Source: Euglena gracilis | Lineage: Eukaryota > Euglenida > Euglenophyceae > Euglenales | Assembly (NCBI GenBank): GCA_039621445.1 | Contig: CP154954.1 | Coordinates: forward strand, 33,887,737-33,951,736 | Reading direction: 5' to 3' | Length of the DNA: 64,000 nucleotides | In this document: positions 18,985-30,090 of the stretch, piece after piece | Layout: each line of letters opens with the position of its first letter | Position numbering within the stretch: position 1 is the stretch's first letter | Notes under the pieces: generated by a model | What the model saw: only the letters and a program-made list of their open reading frames with translations | What the model was told of the DNA's origin: nothing | Database searches by the model: none | Position numbers and translations under genes: made by a program

Positions 18985-19447
18985 GGTGAGGGTTAGGGGG
19001 TTCTTGTTCGCTGCACGAACCACCAAAAGTTTTACAAGTCGGATCACCCAGGCGCACCAAGAAAATTTTTAATGGATTTTAGCTTGGGCAGAATCCAGGA
19101 TTGGCCCTGCCGTACCTCGGGCAGGGCAGTGTTCCCAAAGGCAGACGGCAGGCAGGAGAAAGGAAGATAAAGTCCACCGACATTTCGCCCCCACAAAGGG
19201 AATGGCCCGCCGTTGGCTGGAGGAAAAGGTGCCAGCGGCCCTTTTTTCTTTTTCCCACTTTCCCTCCCCCACAGCCTCCTTGGGGTCAAAGCCAGGTCAC
19301 AAGGCTGCACGCCACCCAAAAAGCAAAACCTCAGACCCCGACCCTTCAAAATACCTCATACAACCACTATTCAGGCCTCAGAGCAACTGACTTGTAAAAC
19401 TTTTGGTGGTGGTCGTGCAGTGAACAAGCAACGGTTGGGGTTAGGGT
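18985..19447. repeat. Foldback element with telomere-like flanks
   Basis: About 45-bp inverted arms (19004-19050 and 19385-19430, containing CCACCAAAAGTTTTACAAGTC) enclose about 340 bases. Outside both arms are short stretches of TTAGGG-like repeats (GGTTAGGGTGAGGGTTAGGG on the left, TTAGGGTCAGGGTCAGGG on the right, to 19492). No intact gene is evident inside. Confidence 0.6.
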
Positions 19448-19492
19448 CAGGGTCAGGGATAGGGATACGGCCAGGGTCAGGGATAGGGATAG

Positions 19493-20212
19493 CTAGATAC
19501 CACCCCCCCCCTTTATTTGAGCACACCTTTATTTGAGTATTGTATGTATGTATGTATGTATGTAGGGGGGGGGATATGCAACTTGCATAATTTGCGGGGG
19601 GTTTTTTGCATAATCAGGCTTTTCTGAAATTTGCATTTTTTTTGCATTTTTTTGCATAAAAATTTTTGCCCTGGAAAAATTTTGTGCAAAAAAATGACCT
19701 TTGTGCTGCATTCCGAGAAGCAGGTATGCGCTCCATTTTCGTAAATGTCCTAAATGTCCGCTTTATTGATGTTCAATGGTGACCTGGAGGGACGATTTGC
19801 TTAGACTGAACGTGCAGGTGCCATTCATGTTGATTTTCAAAGCTTCAGTGCTTGCCGTTGTCTTCCGGGAGGTCTTCTCCACGGGCCAACGGACCCCCCA
19901 AATGCTCAAATAAGGGGGGGGGGTCAAATAAGGGGGGGGGTCAAAAATTCCTTTAGAAAGCGGGTAAAAAAAATTTTCGGCGCCTTCGGCGCATGAAAAA
20001 AAATTTTCCCCGGACCCAAATGCTCAATTAAGGGGGGGGGGGTCAAATAAAGGGGGGGGGTAACCCTCGGGGTCTGACTTCGGCGACCGAAAGAATACCG
20101 CCCCCCGGTTTCGGGCCGAAGGCCCGGATTCTAACCTGAAAATGTAATTGGTAAAAATCACAATCTCTGACAACAAATTACAAACAAAATCAATTTTTCC
20201 GGTTACCAAACT
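19493..20212. other. No gene recognised: GGGGTCAAATAAGG repeats and A/T tracts
   Basis: The stretch holds a TATG microsatellite (19541-19562), T-rich sequence, and repeated blocks of the form CAAATAAGGGGGGGG (19911-20060). I see no coding signal. Confidence 0.6.
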
Positions 20213-20868
20213 CTTTTCGGTACTTGTCTGTTATCGTACGACCGACCCCCCCCTTTCGGTTATGGTGCGACGCCCGGTAATTATGGGGTTATTTGAAGGA
20301 GTAGGGTTAGGCGCTAATGGCCATGTTGCGCTACACGGCCGTGCTATGCGGTCACGTAGCGCTACATGGGAGGTTCGGCAGCCATCCCCCCCCTGGTGGT
20401 TGGACCCCCTCGGCACAGCAAAATGGGGACCCCCCCCCCCCTGGTCAGCCAACCCCCTCGGCACGGCATGCCGAACCATACCAATGAATTTTCCTTTGGG
20501 AAATTCCGGCTGTCCGCCACGGTGGACCCCCCCCCCTGGGGGACTGACCCCCTCGGCACGGCAAAATGGGCCCCCCCTGGTGGCCGAGGGTCCTCGTCAG
20601 ACGTGCCGAACCTCCATGGCCGTGTTGCGCAACATGGCCATGTAGCGCAACATGGCCGTGTTGCGCTGCATGGCCATGTAGCGCTACGTGGCCGCGTAGC
20701 ACAACACGGCCATGTTGCGCAACATGGCCGTGTTGCGCAACATGGCCATTCGCACCTAACCCAACTCCTTCAAATAACCCCATAATAACCCAAAAATAGG
20801 GCGTCGTACCATACCGAAAGGGGGGGGGGGCATCGGTTGTACGATAACAGACAAGTACCCTCTTTTCA
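20213..20868. mobile_element. Foldback (MITE-like) element with palindromic minisatellite core
   Basis: The inverted arms are about 20213-20330 and 20733-20868. Both contain GGTACTTGTCTGTTATCGTA (right arm as its complement) and the block CTCCTTCAAATAACCCCATA. The interior has repeated CCCCTCGGCACGGC units and, at 20615-20750, a run of roughly 20-bp units such as GCGCAACATGGCC that are themselves palindromic. No transposase is seen. Confidence 0.7.
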
Positions 20869-21696
20869 ACAGACGGCCCATTTTTGGGCCTCAAACCTCG
20901 CAATTTTTTCGCGAATTTTTTTTCTTGGGGAAGCCAGGCACAGAGGGTTCCAAGTCCAAGACACAGTTCTCAAAATAAAATCCCCTTGTGTGTGCAAGGC
21001 ATGGATGGCCACGGGTAAACATAAAATGTGCAATGATGGAAGACAGCTGATGACACTCATATGACACCTTGCATGGCTGGCGTTTTGTGGGGAAAAAATG
21101 GGGGGCAAAAAAAACATCAAAAAAAAGGGGGGAAGTGAGACAAAATTTCCCTCTGTCGCAAGGGTACTCAATGGTCCAAAATGCTGGAATGGAATTTTTG
21201 TTTGGAAAAAATCGGCACAATTGTTTTTGCCATTTTCAAGGGGGGTCAAAAATCTGTTTATGACCCTTGAGGCAGAGGGAGGGGGGTCCGAGGAGGGGGG
21301 GGGGGGGCGCCGCGAGGGGAGGGGTCTTCTCTCATCGTTCATCCATGTTATGTTTATTTATTCATTTTTTCAATGGCTTCTTAGATTATTTAAACATTTT
21401 TCTATCTAGAACAACATGACTGGCAGCAAGCACCCAAGGGACAGCCCAAACCCCAGCCCCTCCAAAAGAAGGAGAGAGGTGTGCCAAGGACATGACAGGC
21501 AACCCTTTTCAACAGCTTGCAAAACAAATTCACAAAAAAAGTGTTTTTGCAGACCACGGATCCCGACCCTGAATTTTGTTTTTGGCCACAAATATCAGGG
21601 CAGGCGTTTGGCGGGTTGAACACAGTTTTTTCAAAGGGAAAATTTTGATAAGTTTCAATTTTCTTTTGGTGGTGAAATCGTGGAGGGATGACAGCG

Positions 21697-21707
21697 TGCG
21701 CGCACAC

Positions 21708-21761
<54 letters not shown>

Positions 21762-21804
21762 GCACGCACGCACGCACGCACGCATGCACGCACGCACGCA
21801 CACG

Positions 21805-21835
<31 letters not shown>

Positions 21836-21852
21836 GCGCGCACGCACACACA
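21697..21852. repeat. CA/CACG microsatellite
   Basis: About 150 bases of CACACA and GCACGCAC dinucleotide/tetranucleotide repeat. Confidence 0.95.
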
Positions 21853-22076
21853 CAAACAAACACAAATACACTGACTGATTGTTGAAAATTGGTGATTGAT
21901 TTTTTTTGGCGAGTGCTGGAGACCAGTCGCCAGCGACCATTGGTGGCACCTCTGGCGACCCCACTGGTGGTCGGGCCGACAAGTCGACCGACCACCAACA
22001 ATATGACAGTGATTTTTGGACCCCCCAATTGTAACCGTGAATTGAGGCCCGGCGCCTGCCCTGTATTTCGTGGGTG

Positions 22077-22172
22077 TGAACACGAAATACAGGGCGTTAT
22101 TTTGGATTCACGAATACAGGCTGTATTCGTGAATAGGGAATTCACGAAATACAGGCTGTATTTCGTGAATCG
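22077..22172. repeat. Palindromic repeat, CACGAAATACAGG family, copy 1
   Basis: Contains ACGAAATACAGGCTGTATTT and related inverted halves (ATTCACGAA...TTCGTGAAT). A second copy is at 22887-22985. Confidence 0.8.
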
Positions 22173-22367
22173 GATTTTTTTTTTGTGTTTTAACCAGCTT
22201 CTGAAACCAGAAACCTCCTTGCATCACATCGTCCGAAGTGATTCAGAAAAAAAACCAAATGCACAAAGCAAAAGAAAATTGAATGGCATATCCAGGGTGA
22301 GAAAAGAAGGCGGTGCACAACTAGTGCAACGTCAGACAGCAAAGTGTGTGGATTAACGCAGGGAAAG

Positions 22368-22806
22368 CTAACGTGGTTTGCATGAATGACACACCCATGA
22401 CCCATGTTTGGGCTCATGGCATAAATTCACACAACGCCAGTGGTATGAAAGGGAACAAACATCACACTGCACTCGGTTCATATCACGACACGGGGTGAAC
22501 GACCACGCCACATCTGGCTCCTGTTTGGGGTAGTGACACAAGGCGGCGTTTCTCCCAACCCTGCTTAACTGTGGCCAAAAATTCAGCAACTTTTGGGGGT
22601 TGTGGCAACATTCTTTCCATGGTGTTTGCCGCTTTCTTCGCCATTTTTCGGAGAACAGACTGAGGAGAAACACAGTGTGAAGGTGGGAAAATAGCACTTT
22701 TTGCTCTAAAACCGAAAAGCATTGTGGGGGCCTTTGCGGGGGGACCGGCCGCCTTCGGCGCCCCCCCCCCCCAAAGTGCCCCCCAATAACTTGGCCTTAC
22801 ACCCAT
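22368..22806 (-). pseudogene. PHD-finger protein remnant
   Basis: One minus-strand frame encodes a basic helix-like stretch (KMAKKAANTMERMLPQPPKV, about 22680-22560) with CGVV at its end. An adjacent frame (22510-22370) continues with VQCDVCSLSYHWRCVNL and GSWVCHSC. The second part fits the C-terminal half of a PHD zinc finger: CxxC, then W/Y-H-x2-C-V, then W-x-C-x2-C. The first Cys pair is poorly placed and the two parts are in different frames. It is therefore probably a decayed gene or transposon fragment that once bound histone tails. Confidence 0.4.
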
Positions 22807-22886
22807 ATCTCGTTTTCCAGGAGCAAGGGTGTGTTATCAATGTGTTCCAGGTCATCTCGACAATGTTTTCACATTTTGGTTTCTAT

Positions 22887-22985
22887 TCACGGAATACAGG
22901 GCGTTATTTTCAATTCACGAATACAGGCTGTATTTGTGAATAGGGTATTCACGAAATACAGGCTGTATTTCGTGAATAGGATTTT
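22887..22985. repeat. Palindromic repeat, CACGAAATACAGG family, copy 2
   Basis: Nearly the same sequence and spacing as 22077-22172, also followed by GGATTTTT. Confidence 0.8.
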
Positions 22986-23106
22986 TAGGAAATTTTGGGC
23001 AAAAAAACGGTCCAAAAGTGCCCTAAACCATGGCGTGAAGCACATCAACGAAATACGGGGCAGGCGCCGGGCCTCTTGATTAACGGTTACAGAAAAATCG
23101 TGGGCT

Positions 23107-23186
23107 ATAACCCGTATACAGGCCGTATAACGGGTCAAGGGCGCCGTAGGCACCCTTGACCCGTTATACGGCCTGTATACGGGCTC
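23107..23186. repeat. Near-perfect 34-bp-arm hairpin
   Basis: CCCGTATACAGGCCGTATAA followed by CGGGTCAAGGGCGCC is mirrored by GGCACCCTTGACCCG and TTATACGGCCTGTATACGGG. A very stable cruciform could form. Confidence 0.85.
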
Positions 23187-23214
23187 GGGCGGGAAATTGG
23201 CCATGGAACTTTTG

Positions 23215-23297
23215 GTGGTCGCTAGCGACCGAATTCTGGCGACCGGTCGCTAGCGACCGTTGGTGGTCGGAGCGACCGGTCGCTAGCGACCATAGGT
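23215..23297. repeat. GGTCGCTAGCGACC palindrome cluster 1
   Basis: Several copies of the 14-bp palindrome GGTCGCTAGCGACC and its half sites lie within 80 bases next to ACTTTTGGTGGTCG. Other clusters are at 25411, 28390 and 28943. Confidence 0.8.
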
Positions 23298-23564
23298 GTC
23301 ACAAGGGGGGGTCGGGGGGGGCGGCCGCCCCCCCCGGGATTTTGGAAAGAAAAAAAATTTTTGTAGCATGAATGTGATGTTTTTCTTTGTAATGCCATGT
23401 TCAATGGTTCAAAGGGCGTTACCGTCTCGGCTGCCTTCGGCAGCCACCTTGCCAGTTAAAAGCACATTTTTGGAGAATGAAATTGCAAAATCCATTACCG
23501 TCTCGGCCGCCTTTGGCGGCCGAAATAAAAATCCTTGAAAAAACCCTACGGCACTTCTTGATGT

Positions 23565-23700
23565 TTAAACCGGCGTTTGAGACGCCGGGTCCAGGACAGA
23601 ACCGGCGTCCCCCCCGCACGGGTTTTCCAGACGCCCGTTCTGTCCTAAAACCCGGCGTCAGGAACGCCGGTTCTGTCCAAAACCCGGCGTCCGGTTTGGA
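23565..23700. repeat. GCCGG hairpin family, cluster 1
   Basis: Units of the form ACGCCGG, a spacer of about 12-14 bases (TTCTGTCC or its complement GGACAGAA), then CCGGCGT, each able to fold. Related clusters are at 25633, 26655, 29476, 30373 and 31155. Confidence 0.8.
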
Positions 23701-23759
23701 TTTTGGCCACAAACCGCCTTTTTTTCCCCTCCTTTGGTGCTAATTGTTTCTTGGGACCC

Positions 23760-24273
23760 CACAAACCACTTTCACCTTGGCTGTTTGAATACAAACTGAT
23801 ATCCTCATATGTCCCCCTGCCTCCATTTTCTTGACCAGCCGAGTTTGGGGGAAACTCTTCGGGTCAACGAAAAAAAATGATTTTGCGCAAAGTGAAAAAA
23901 ATGGCTTCACCCCCCCCCCCAGGTTGCGAAGTCGACACAGTTGGGTTGAGTTGGGAGGTTTCCAAAGGGGTTCTACCCATGGAGGCTAGGCACAATGGGG
24001 GGGGGGGGGGCTGGGGGGGCGGGCGGGCGGCGGGGGGGGGGGGGGGCGCAGTCCGAGGGCGGCCGCACGGGCGGCGCGCGGCCCATTTTCGGGTCCAAAA
24101 GTGGCCATTTTTGGCCATTTTTGCAAAAAAAAATGCCTTTTTCTTGGGCACAGTGGGGGGAGGGGGGGGTTGAGGGGGGGGGGCGAGTGGCTACTCCCCA
24201 CCCCTCACTACCATACCCACCCCCCACCTACCGCCTCCCTTCCGCACCACCTTCCAAACCCCGCGCAGGGCCG

Positions 24274-24307
<34 letters not shown>

Positions 24308-25010
24308 GTTTCCCCTGAGCGGCGCGCCTAGCCTCCCATGATTTCGCTTTCTAGCTCAAGTTTTTGGAGCATTGGACTTCAAAAAAGGCGTTAGCGTCTC
24401 GGCCCCTTCGGGGCCAGGGGACAGAAAAAAAAATGGATTCTGGTTGTGCCATGAAAAAAATTTTCCTCGGCGCTTCGCGCCGGGGAAAAAAAGGATGTGC
24501 TCCAAATTTTGTCGGCTCCTCGCCCCCCCCCGGGAAAAAATTGTTCCGACACCGCTGCTAGCGACCACCAAAAATTCGCCCCCCCCCCTCTCAGAAGATT
24601 TTTAAGCCCCCCCCCCCCCCGCCCTGTGAAGGAAAAATTTCCCCCAGAGAAAGCCATGAAATTTCATATGAAAAGTTCCTTTTTCTGCTTTTAGGATCTT
24701 GCACTATGTCACACAATGTTTACGTTACTTTGTCATTGGAAGGGGGGGGGGGGGTAGGGGGGGGGGGCGGCAGCGGGGTGGGGGGGCGTGGCATAACCCT
24801 CACCCCCCCCTCAGAGTGGCTAACGTTTTTTGTCAAATTTGCTTTACCCCGCCCTCAAAGTGGCCACTTTCGTTTGGCGCCAAAGCCCAAAAATTTACCC
24901 CCCAAAGTGTCCCCTCCCCCAGAGTGGCCGTTTTGGGGCCCCATGGTGCCTGGAGGGGGGGTGAGGGTACATGCGCACCTGGCCCTGGGTCGGTTACCCC
25001 CCCCCCCCCA
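23760..25010. other. No gene recognised: G/C homopolymers and short repeats
   Basis: Very long G-runs (for example about 35 G at 24276-24306), C-runs and Gly/Pro-only reading frames dominate. I find no credible coding sequence. Confidence 0.6.
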
Positions 25011-25310
25011 GAGGGGATTTTGTTATTGGAGGGCGGGGGGGCGGCAGCCCCCCCCCGCCCCCGCTAGACGACCAAGGGCGCCAAAGGCGCCTTGGGACGG
25101 TTTTGTTTACGGTGCGCGTGGCATTACATGCGCGCCTGGGCCCTGGGTCGGTAACCCCCCGGAGGGGATTTTGTTATTGGAGGGCGGGGGGGGGGGGGCG
25201 GGGGGGGGGGGCGGCAGCCCCCCCCCCCGCTAGACGACCAAGGGCGCCGAAGGCGCCTTGGGACGGTTTTGTTTACGGTGCCCGTGGCATTACATGCGCG
25301 CCTGGCCCTG
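25011..25310. repeat. Roughly 145-bp tandem duplication
   Basis: Two successive units start GGGGATTTTGTTATTGGAGG (25013 and 25164). They run through GACGACCAAGGGCGCC, GGTTTTGTTTACGGTG and CATTACATGCGCGCCTGG. Confidence 0.8.
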
Positions 25311-25410
25311 GTAGCATCGTTTTGCCGTACAACGGGGGGGGGTTTTGTATAACATCCCAATGGGGGGAGGGCTTAAAAAATCTTTGGAGGGGGGGGGGTG
25401 GTCGAAATTT

Positions 25411-25530
25411 TGGTGGTCGCTGGCGACCGGTCACTCCGACCACCAATGGTCGGTCGACCGTGACCAACGGTCGCTAGCGACCACCAAAAGTTCCACGGCC
25501 AATTTCCCGCAATGAGGTCGCTAGCGACCA
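25411..25530. repeat. GGTCGCTAGCGACC palindrome cluster 2
   Basis: Repeated half and full palindromes. The 40-base segment around GGTCGCTAGCGACCACCAAA is duplicated at 25468 and 25514. Confidence 0.8.
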
Positions 25531-25628
25531 CCAAAAGTTCCACGGCCAATTTCCCGCAATGAGCCCTGTATACGGGTTATGTCCACAATTTTTATAGAAA
25601 GTCCCTCATTAAACCCCCCCACTTCTCG

Positions 25629-26120
25629 TTAAACCGGCGTTTGAGACGCCGGGTTCAGGACAGAACCGGCGTCCCCCCCCCACGGGTTTTACGGACGCCG
25701 GTTCTGTCCTAAAACCCGGCGTTAGGAACGCCGGTTCTGTCCAAAACCCGGCTTCCGGTTTGGGACTGTATTTTGTGTAAAAAAGTGTGCCAATGTGACC
25801 CCAGAAACAAAAATCTCCTTGGATGAAAGGGGATAAAAGGCACAATTGCTGAGTGCAAAATATCATGACAGACGGCAAGCGTTTTGCAGTTTCTGAGGTG
25901 GGGGGGGGAGGATTGCTAGGCATACAGGTTGCTACAGCTGCACTGATTACAGGGCAAAACATATTGCCGGCAAGGAGACACATTACAGAAATTTTGGCTG
26001 GACCCCATTGGATTTTTTCAGAAGTACGGTTGGGAATTTTGGGTGGACCCCCCCTGGGTTTTTTCAGACATACGGCAGGGAAATTTTGGCTGGACCCGCC
26101 CTGGGTTATTTCAAAAATTC
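25629..26120 (+). repeat. Roughly 495-bp direct repeat, copy 1
   Basis: The segment starts with the GCCGG hairpin cluster and ends at GGGTTATTTCAAAAATTC. It recurs with few differences at 29472-29969. Confidence 0.9.
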
Positions 26121-26737
26121 CGATTGGGGGGTTCTGGAGCCATTTGGGTGGGTTTTGACTGGTGTTGGGGTGATTTGGACAGAAGTTTTTTTCAGGGGCT
26201 TAAAAATCGGCGATACTGACCCGTTAGTACATTAGAGTGGGTAGTCTCCCCCATCAAAGTGGCCGCCCTCCGGGCGCCGTGGGACCCCTAAGCGGCGGGA
26301 GGGATTCTTTGGGGGGGGGGGGTCAATTTGGCGACTTTTGCCGCCAAAAGAAAGCAGCCACTTTGAGGGTATACCAAAATTTGCCTAAAAAAATGGCAAA
26401 TTTTGGCAAATTTCCAAAAATGACAATTGGACACTGATCGACGGTGAGACTCTCCTGGGCCTTCTTTCTCGAGGGGTGGTTTGGGACGCGGGGGGAGACT
26501 GTGGCCCAACTGCCCCCACACGTTTTCTTTGACGCCACTCAAAATTGTGTATTTTTCCTTTGGTTGACAAAAAAATGTGCCCGGCCAAAAGCTGGGACGC
26601 GGGGGGGGGGACGCGGGGGGACACGGGGCAAACACCCCCTCTACTACAAAAAAGGGGTGGCGGACGCCGGTTCTGTCCTGAACCCGGCGTCCGGGGACGC
26701 CGGGTTCAGGACAGAACCGGCGTCTGCCACCCCTTGT

Positions 26738-27022
26738 TTAAAGCAGCGTTTTAGAGACGCCGGGTTCAGGACAGAACCGGCGTTCACCCCCTTCGGGCCA
26801 GGGAGCACTTAGAAGTACGTTCACTAGCGTTCCCCTTTAGTCCCATGGGGGAACAGCCAAAACGTCCCAAAGCAAATTCTGAAAGAAAAACCAGAGGATT
26901 CAAACATAAAATCTCTGAAACTCTAAAAAAGCCATGGGGGTTCCAGCCGTATTCCCCAACCGTATTTCTGACAGAAAAAAACCCAGCAGGTCCAGCCAAA
27001 ATTTCCCAACCGTGATAATAAA
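26738..27022 (+). repeat. Roughly 285-bp inverted repeat, left arm
   Basis: The reverse complement of 30091-30374. It includes GAGCACTTAGAAGTACGTTC and CCTTTAGTCCCATGGGGGAA. Each arm is joined to a GCCGG hairpin on its outer or inner side. Confidence 0.9.
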
Positions 27023-27130
27023 CCCAGCGCGGTCCAACCACAGTTTCCCCTCCGTATGTCTGAAACCCAGGGGCTCCAGCCAACATTTACCAGCCGCAAT
27101 TCTGAAACCGTGTATTGGGGCTGTGGCTTC

Positions 27131-27216
27131 ACGCCCGAACCGGCGTTCTGGACGCCGGTTCGGCGCATAAATTTTTGCGCCGAACCGGCGTCCAGAACGC
27201 CGGTTCGGGCGGGAAG
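27131..27216. repeat. Nested GAACCGGCGTTCTGG palindromes
   Basis: CGAACCGGCGTTCTGGACGC and its complement alternate around a central AT-rich GCGCATAAATTTTTGCGC. A second related cluster is at 28111-28278. Confidence 0.8.
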
Positions 27217-27329
27217 ACGGCGTCCCAGGGACCCAAAATAAAAAGCGCCAAAAAGTGTCCAAAATGGTTTTTCGACATGTGGCAATCATATCAATCATAT
27301 CTGAGCAGTTTTCGGGGGGTATTTGGCCA

Positions 27330-28010
27330 GAAATTGGGGTATTTTGTGCAACAATTTCCATTTGGTCAAATTTGGGGAATTTCTGAAATAGAATATCATG
27401 CAGCACGGCTGAAATCTAAGGCCATCTGCTGAAATCCCTCGAGAAGGGCTATCGATGGGCAACATGGGGGGATTGGTACGACGTGGCGAGGGGGTCCGAA
27501 TAGGGGGGGGGGAGGGGGGGAAATGGCGGGAAAATGGCGTGGCGAGGGGGTCTCGGGGGGGGGGGGGGGAGGGGTGTGCCATGGTTGCAGAATGAAAAAT
27601 GTGTTGGGTGGCGTGGCGAGGGGGTCCGGCTAGGAAGAGGGAGGGGCGGTAAATAGCGTGGCGAGCCCCTCGGAGGGGGAGGGGGTGGGTGTACCAACCC
27701 CCCATAGCAGGTGCACAGTGGATTTTGGAATTTGCGAAAAGGGTCGGAACATGCAATCGGCAATTTTCAGAGTGCTATGCAGTGTGGCTGAGTTCTAAGG
27801 GCACCAAATGAAAGCTCATGGGGAGAGCTTTCGATTGATATGCCGTATGGCACCTGAGGTGTGGGATTTGACAGATCAGGATGTCAAATTTTGGAATACA
27901 TGATTGCTGAAAAGAAGCGCTGTGTGATATTGCTGAATCCTGTGGCCATCTGTCAAAAGCCCTTGAGAAGAGCTTTCGATTGATGGGTAACATGGCATCA
28001 CGTTTGTGAA
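27330..28010. repeat. Diverged AGAGCTTTCGAT repeat family, three units
   Basis: Units near 27400, 27790 and 27930 share a roughly 60-70-base core with CTGAAA..CC...GAGAAG.GCT.TCGAT.GATGGG.AACATGG. Two further units are at about 30660 and 30970 (AGAGCTTTCGATCGAGGGGT). No intact gene. Confidence 0.6.
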
Positions 28011-28110
28011 AACTTCAATCGGCCGATCGACATCGCCATTCGCCCAAAGGAGGTCAAAAATGCTCAAAAAGGTTCAAAAAATGGGTATTTAGGGCGAAAT
28101 TGGCCTGGAT

Positions 28111-28278
28111 TCCTTGAACGCCGGTTCGGGCGTGAAGCCAGAGCCCCTAATCCACAGTTTCAACAACTGTGTCCAGAACGCCGGTTCGGGCGTGAAGCCG
28201 TGTTCCAGAACGCCGGTTTGGGCTGCCGCCCGAACCGGCGTTCTGGAACACGGCTTCCCGCCCGGACCGGCGTTCTGG
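28111..28278. repeat. GAACGCCGGTTCGGGC hairpin cluster
   Basis: Four alternating copies of ACGCCGGTTCGGGC/GCCCGAACCGGCGT, including long palindromes over the CGTGTTCCAGAACGCCGG and GTGTCCAGAACGCCGG blocks. Confidence 0.8.
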
Positions 28279-28389
28279 ACACAGTTTTCGTATCAGAAAA
28301 ACGCACGGGGGGTTCCAGCCAGCATTTAACAACCGTATTTCTAAAAAACCCAGCGGGGTCGGCCCATTGCGGGAAACTGGTGCTGCACT

Positions 28390-28460
28390 TGTCGGTCGTC
28401 GCTAGCGACTAGTCGCTAGCGACCAAGTCTACAAGTCTACTGACCATTGGTGGTCGGGCC
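28390..28460. repeat. GTCGCTAGCGAC palindrome cluster 3
   Basis: GTCGTCGCTAGCGACTAGTC and similar inverted units. Confidence 0.75.
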
Positions 28461-28942
28461 GACCACCAATTTTAAGTCCACCCCCCCCCTCCAAAAATTT
28501 TTTCAAGCCCCCCCCGAAAAAATTTTCATTCAAATATGAAAGAAAATGACTCAAAACGGGAACTTAGTCGGCCTACGGCCTCCTCCGGGGGGGGCTGCCG
28601 CCCCCCCCCCTTACCCCCCCCCCCGCCCAAAATAACAAAATCCCCTTGTGTGTGCAAGGCAAAGATGGCCGAATCGCGCTTCGTAATGAATGTAGTCTTG
28701 CGTGTGCAAGACAAGGATGGCCGAGTCGCGCTCCCAGGCTATTGTAAATGCTATGGTTTCATAGAACAGGCCCAAAGAGAAGATATTACACGAAATTTTT
28801 TGTAAATTGACCCCCGAATGGGGGTTTTGGAAGGCATTTGGGTGGGTTTTGAGTCATTTTCTTTTATATTTGAATGAAAAATTTTTGGAGGGGGGGGCTT
28901 AAAATTTTTTCTAGAGGGGGGGGGGGTGGACTTAAAATTGGT

Positions 28943-29030
28943 GGTCGGAGCGACTAGTCGCTCCGACCACCAATGGTCGCTAGCGACTAGTCGGTAGCGA
29001 CCCTAGCGACTAGTCGCTAGCGACCACCAA
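28943..29030. repeat. GTCGCTAGCGAC palindrome cluster 4
   Basis: Several GACTAGTCGCTAGCGACC units; same flanking ACCACCAA as other clusters. Confidence 0.75.
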
Positions 29031-29471
29031 AAAGTCCATCACCAATTTCTCGCTCGGGGCCAAGTTGGGTCCAGCCAACATTTCCCAACCGTAATTCTAA
29101 GAAAAAACCCAGGGGTGGGCAGTCAACATTAAACCGGGTGAATATGCAAAAACTTGGGGGGAAAATGCCCATTTTGGGCCGAGTTGGCAAAAGAACACCT
29201 CTCCCCAATGGATTTTCAATATAATGGCACAAAAAGGACTTAGCCCTCCAAGTATATTGCCAACATAGAAGGGATTTTGTTATTTGAGGGGGGGGGGTGC
29301 GGGGGGGCAGAGCCCCCCCGCCCATGTCAAAATTTCGCACGAAAAGGACTTAGCCCTCCAAGTATGTTGCTATTTGAGGCTCGGGTGGGGGTTGAGGGGG
29401 GACTTTTCTGCCCTTCGTAATGCAGAATGCTTGCATTTCTAAAGGATTTTCATGTAATCCCTGTTTCACCA

Positions 29472-29969
29472 TTAAACCGGCGTTTGAGACGCCGGGTTCA
29501 GGACAGAACCGGCGTCCCCCCCCACGGGTTTTCCGGACGCCGGTTCTGTCCTAAAACCCGGCGTTAGGAACGCCGGTTCTGTCCAAAACCCGGCGTCCGG
29601 TTTGGGACTGTATTTTGTGTAAAAAAGTGTGCCAATGTGACCCCAGAAACAAAAATCTCCTTGGATGAAAGGGGATAAAAGGCACAATTGCTGAGTGCAA
29701 AATATCATGGATGACTGACGGCAAGCGTTTTGCAGTTTCTGAGGTGGGGGGGGGGGAGGATTGCTAGGCATACAGGTTGCTACAGCTGCACTGATTACAG
29801 GGCAAAACATATTGCCAGCAAGGAGACACATTACAGAAATTTTGGCTGGACCCCACTGGATTTTTTCAGAAGTACGGTTGGGAATTTTGGGTGGACCCCC
29901 CCCTGGGTTTTTTCAGACATACGGCAGGGTAATTTTGGCTGGACCCGCCCTGGGTTATTTCAAAAATTC
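29472..29969 (+). repeat. Roughly 495-bp direct repeat, copy 2
   Basis: Near-identical copy of 25629-26120, 3.8 kb away. Confidence 0.9.
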
Positions 29970-30090
29970 GGTTTAATGTTGACTGCCCACCCCTGGTTTT
30001 TTTCTTAGAATTACGGTTGGGAAATGTTGGCTGGACCCCCTGGGTTTTTTAGAAATACGGTTGTTAAATGCTGGCTGGAACCCCCCGTGC

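Noticed and set aside
21418-21619. Plus-strand frame starting [21 protein letters not shown] as a nuclear protein
   Set aside because: Short, with a plausible basic stretch, but no recognised domain, no splice partner and repeats on both sides.
21688-22145. Frames encoding poly(Thr-His) or poly(Cys-Val) around 21.7 kb
   Set aside because: Direct translation of the CA/GT microsatellite.
23990-25477. Gly/Pro-rich frames over G/C homopolymers
   Set aside because: Low-complexity translation of G-runs; neighbouring frames give equally long Gly, Ala or Pro peptides.
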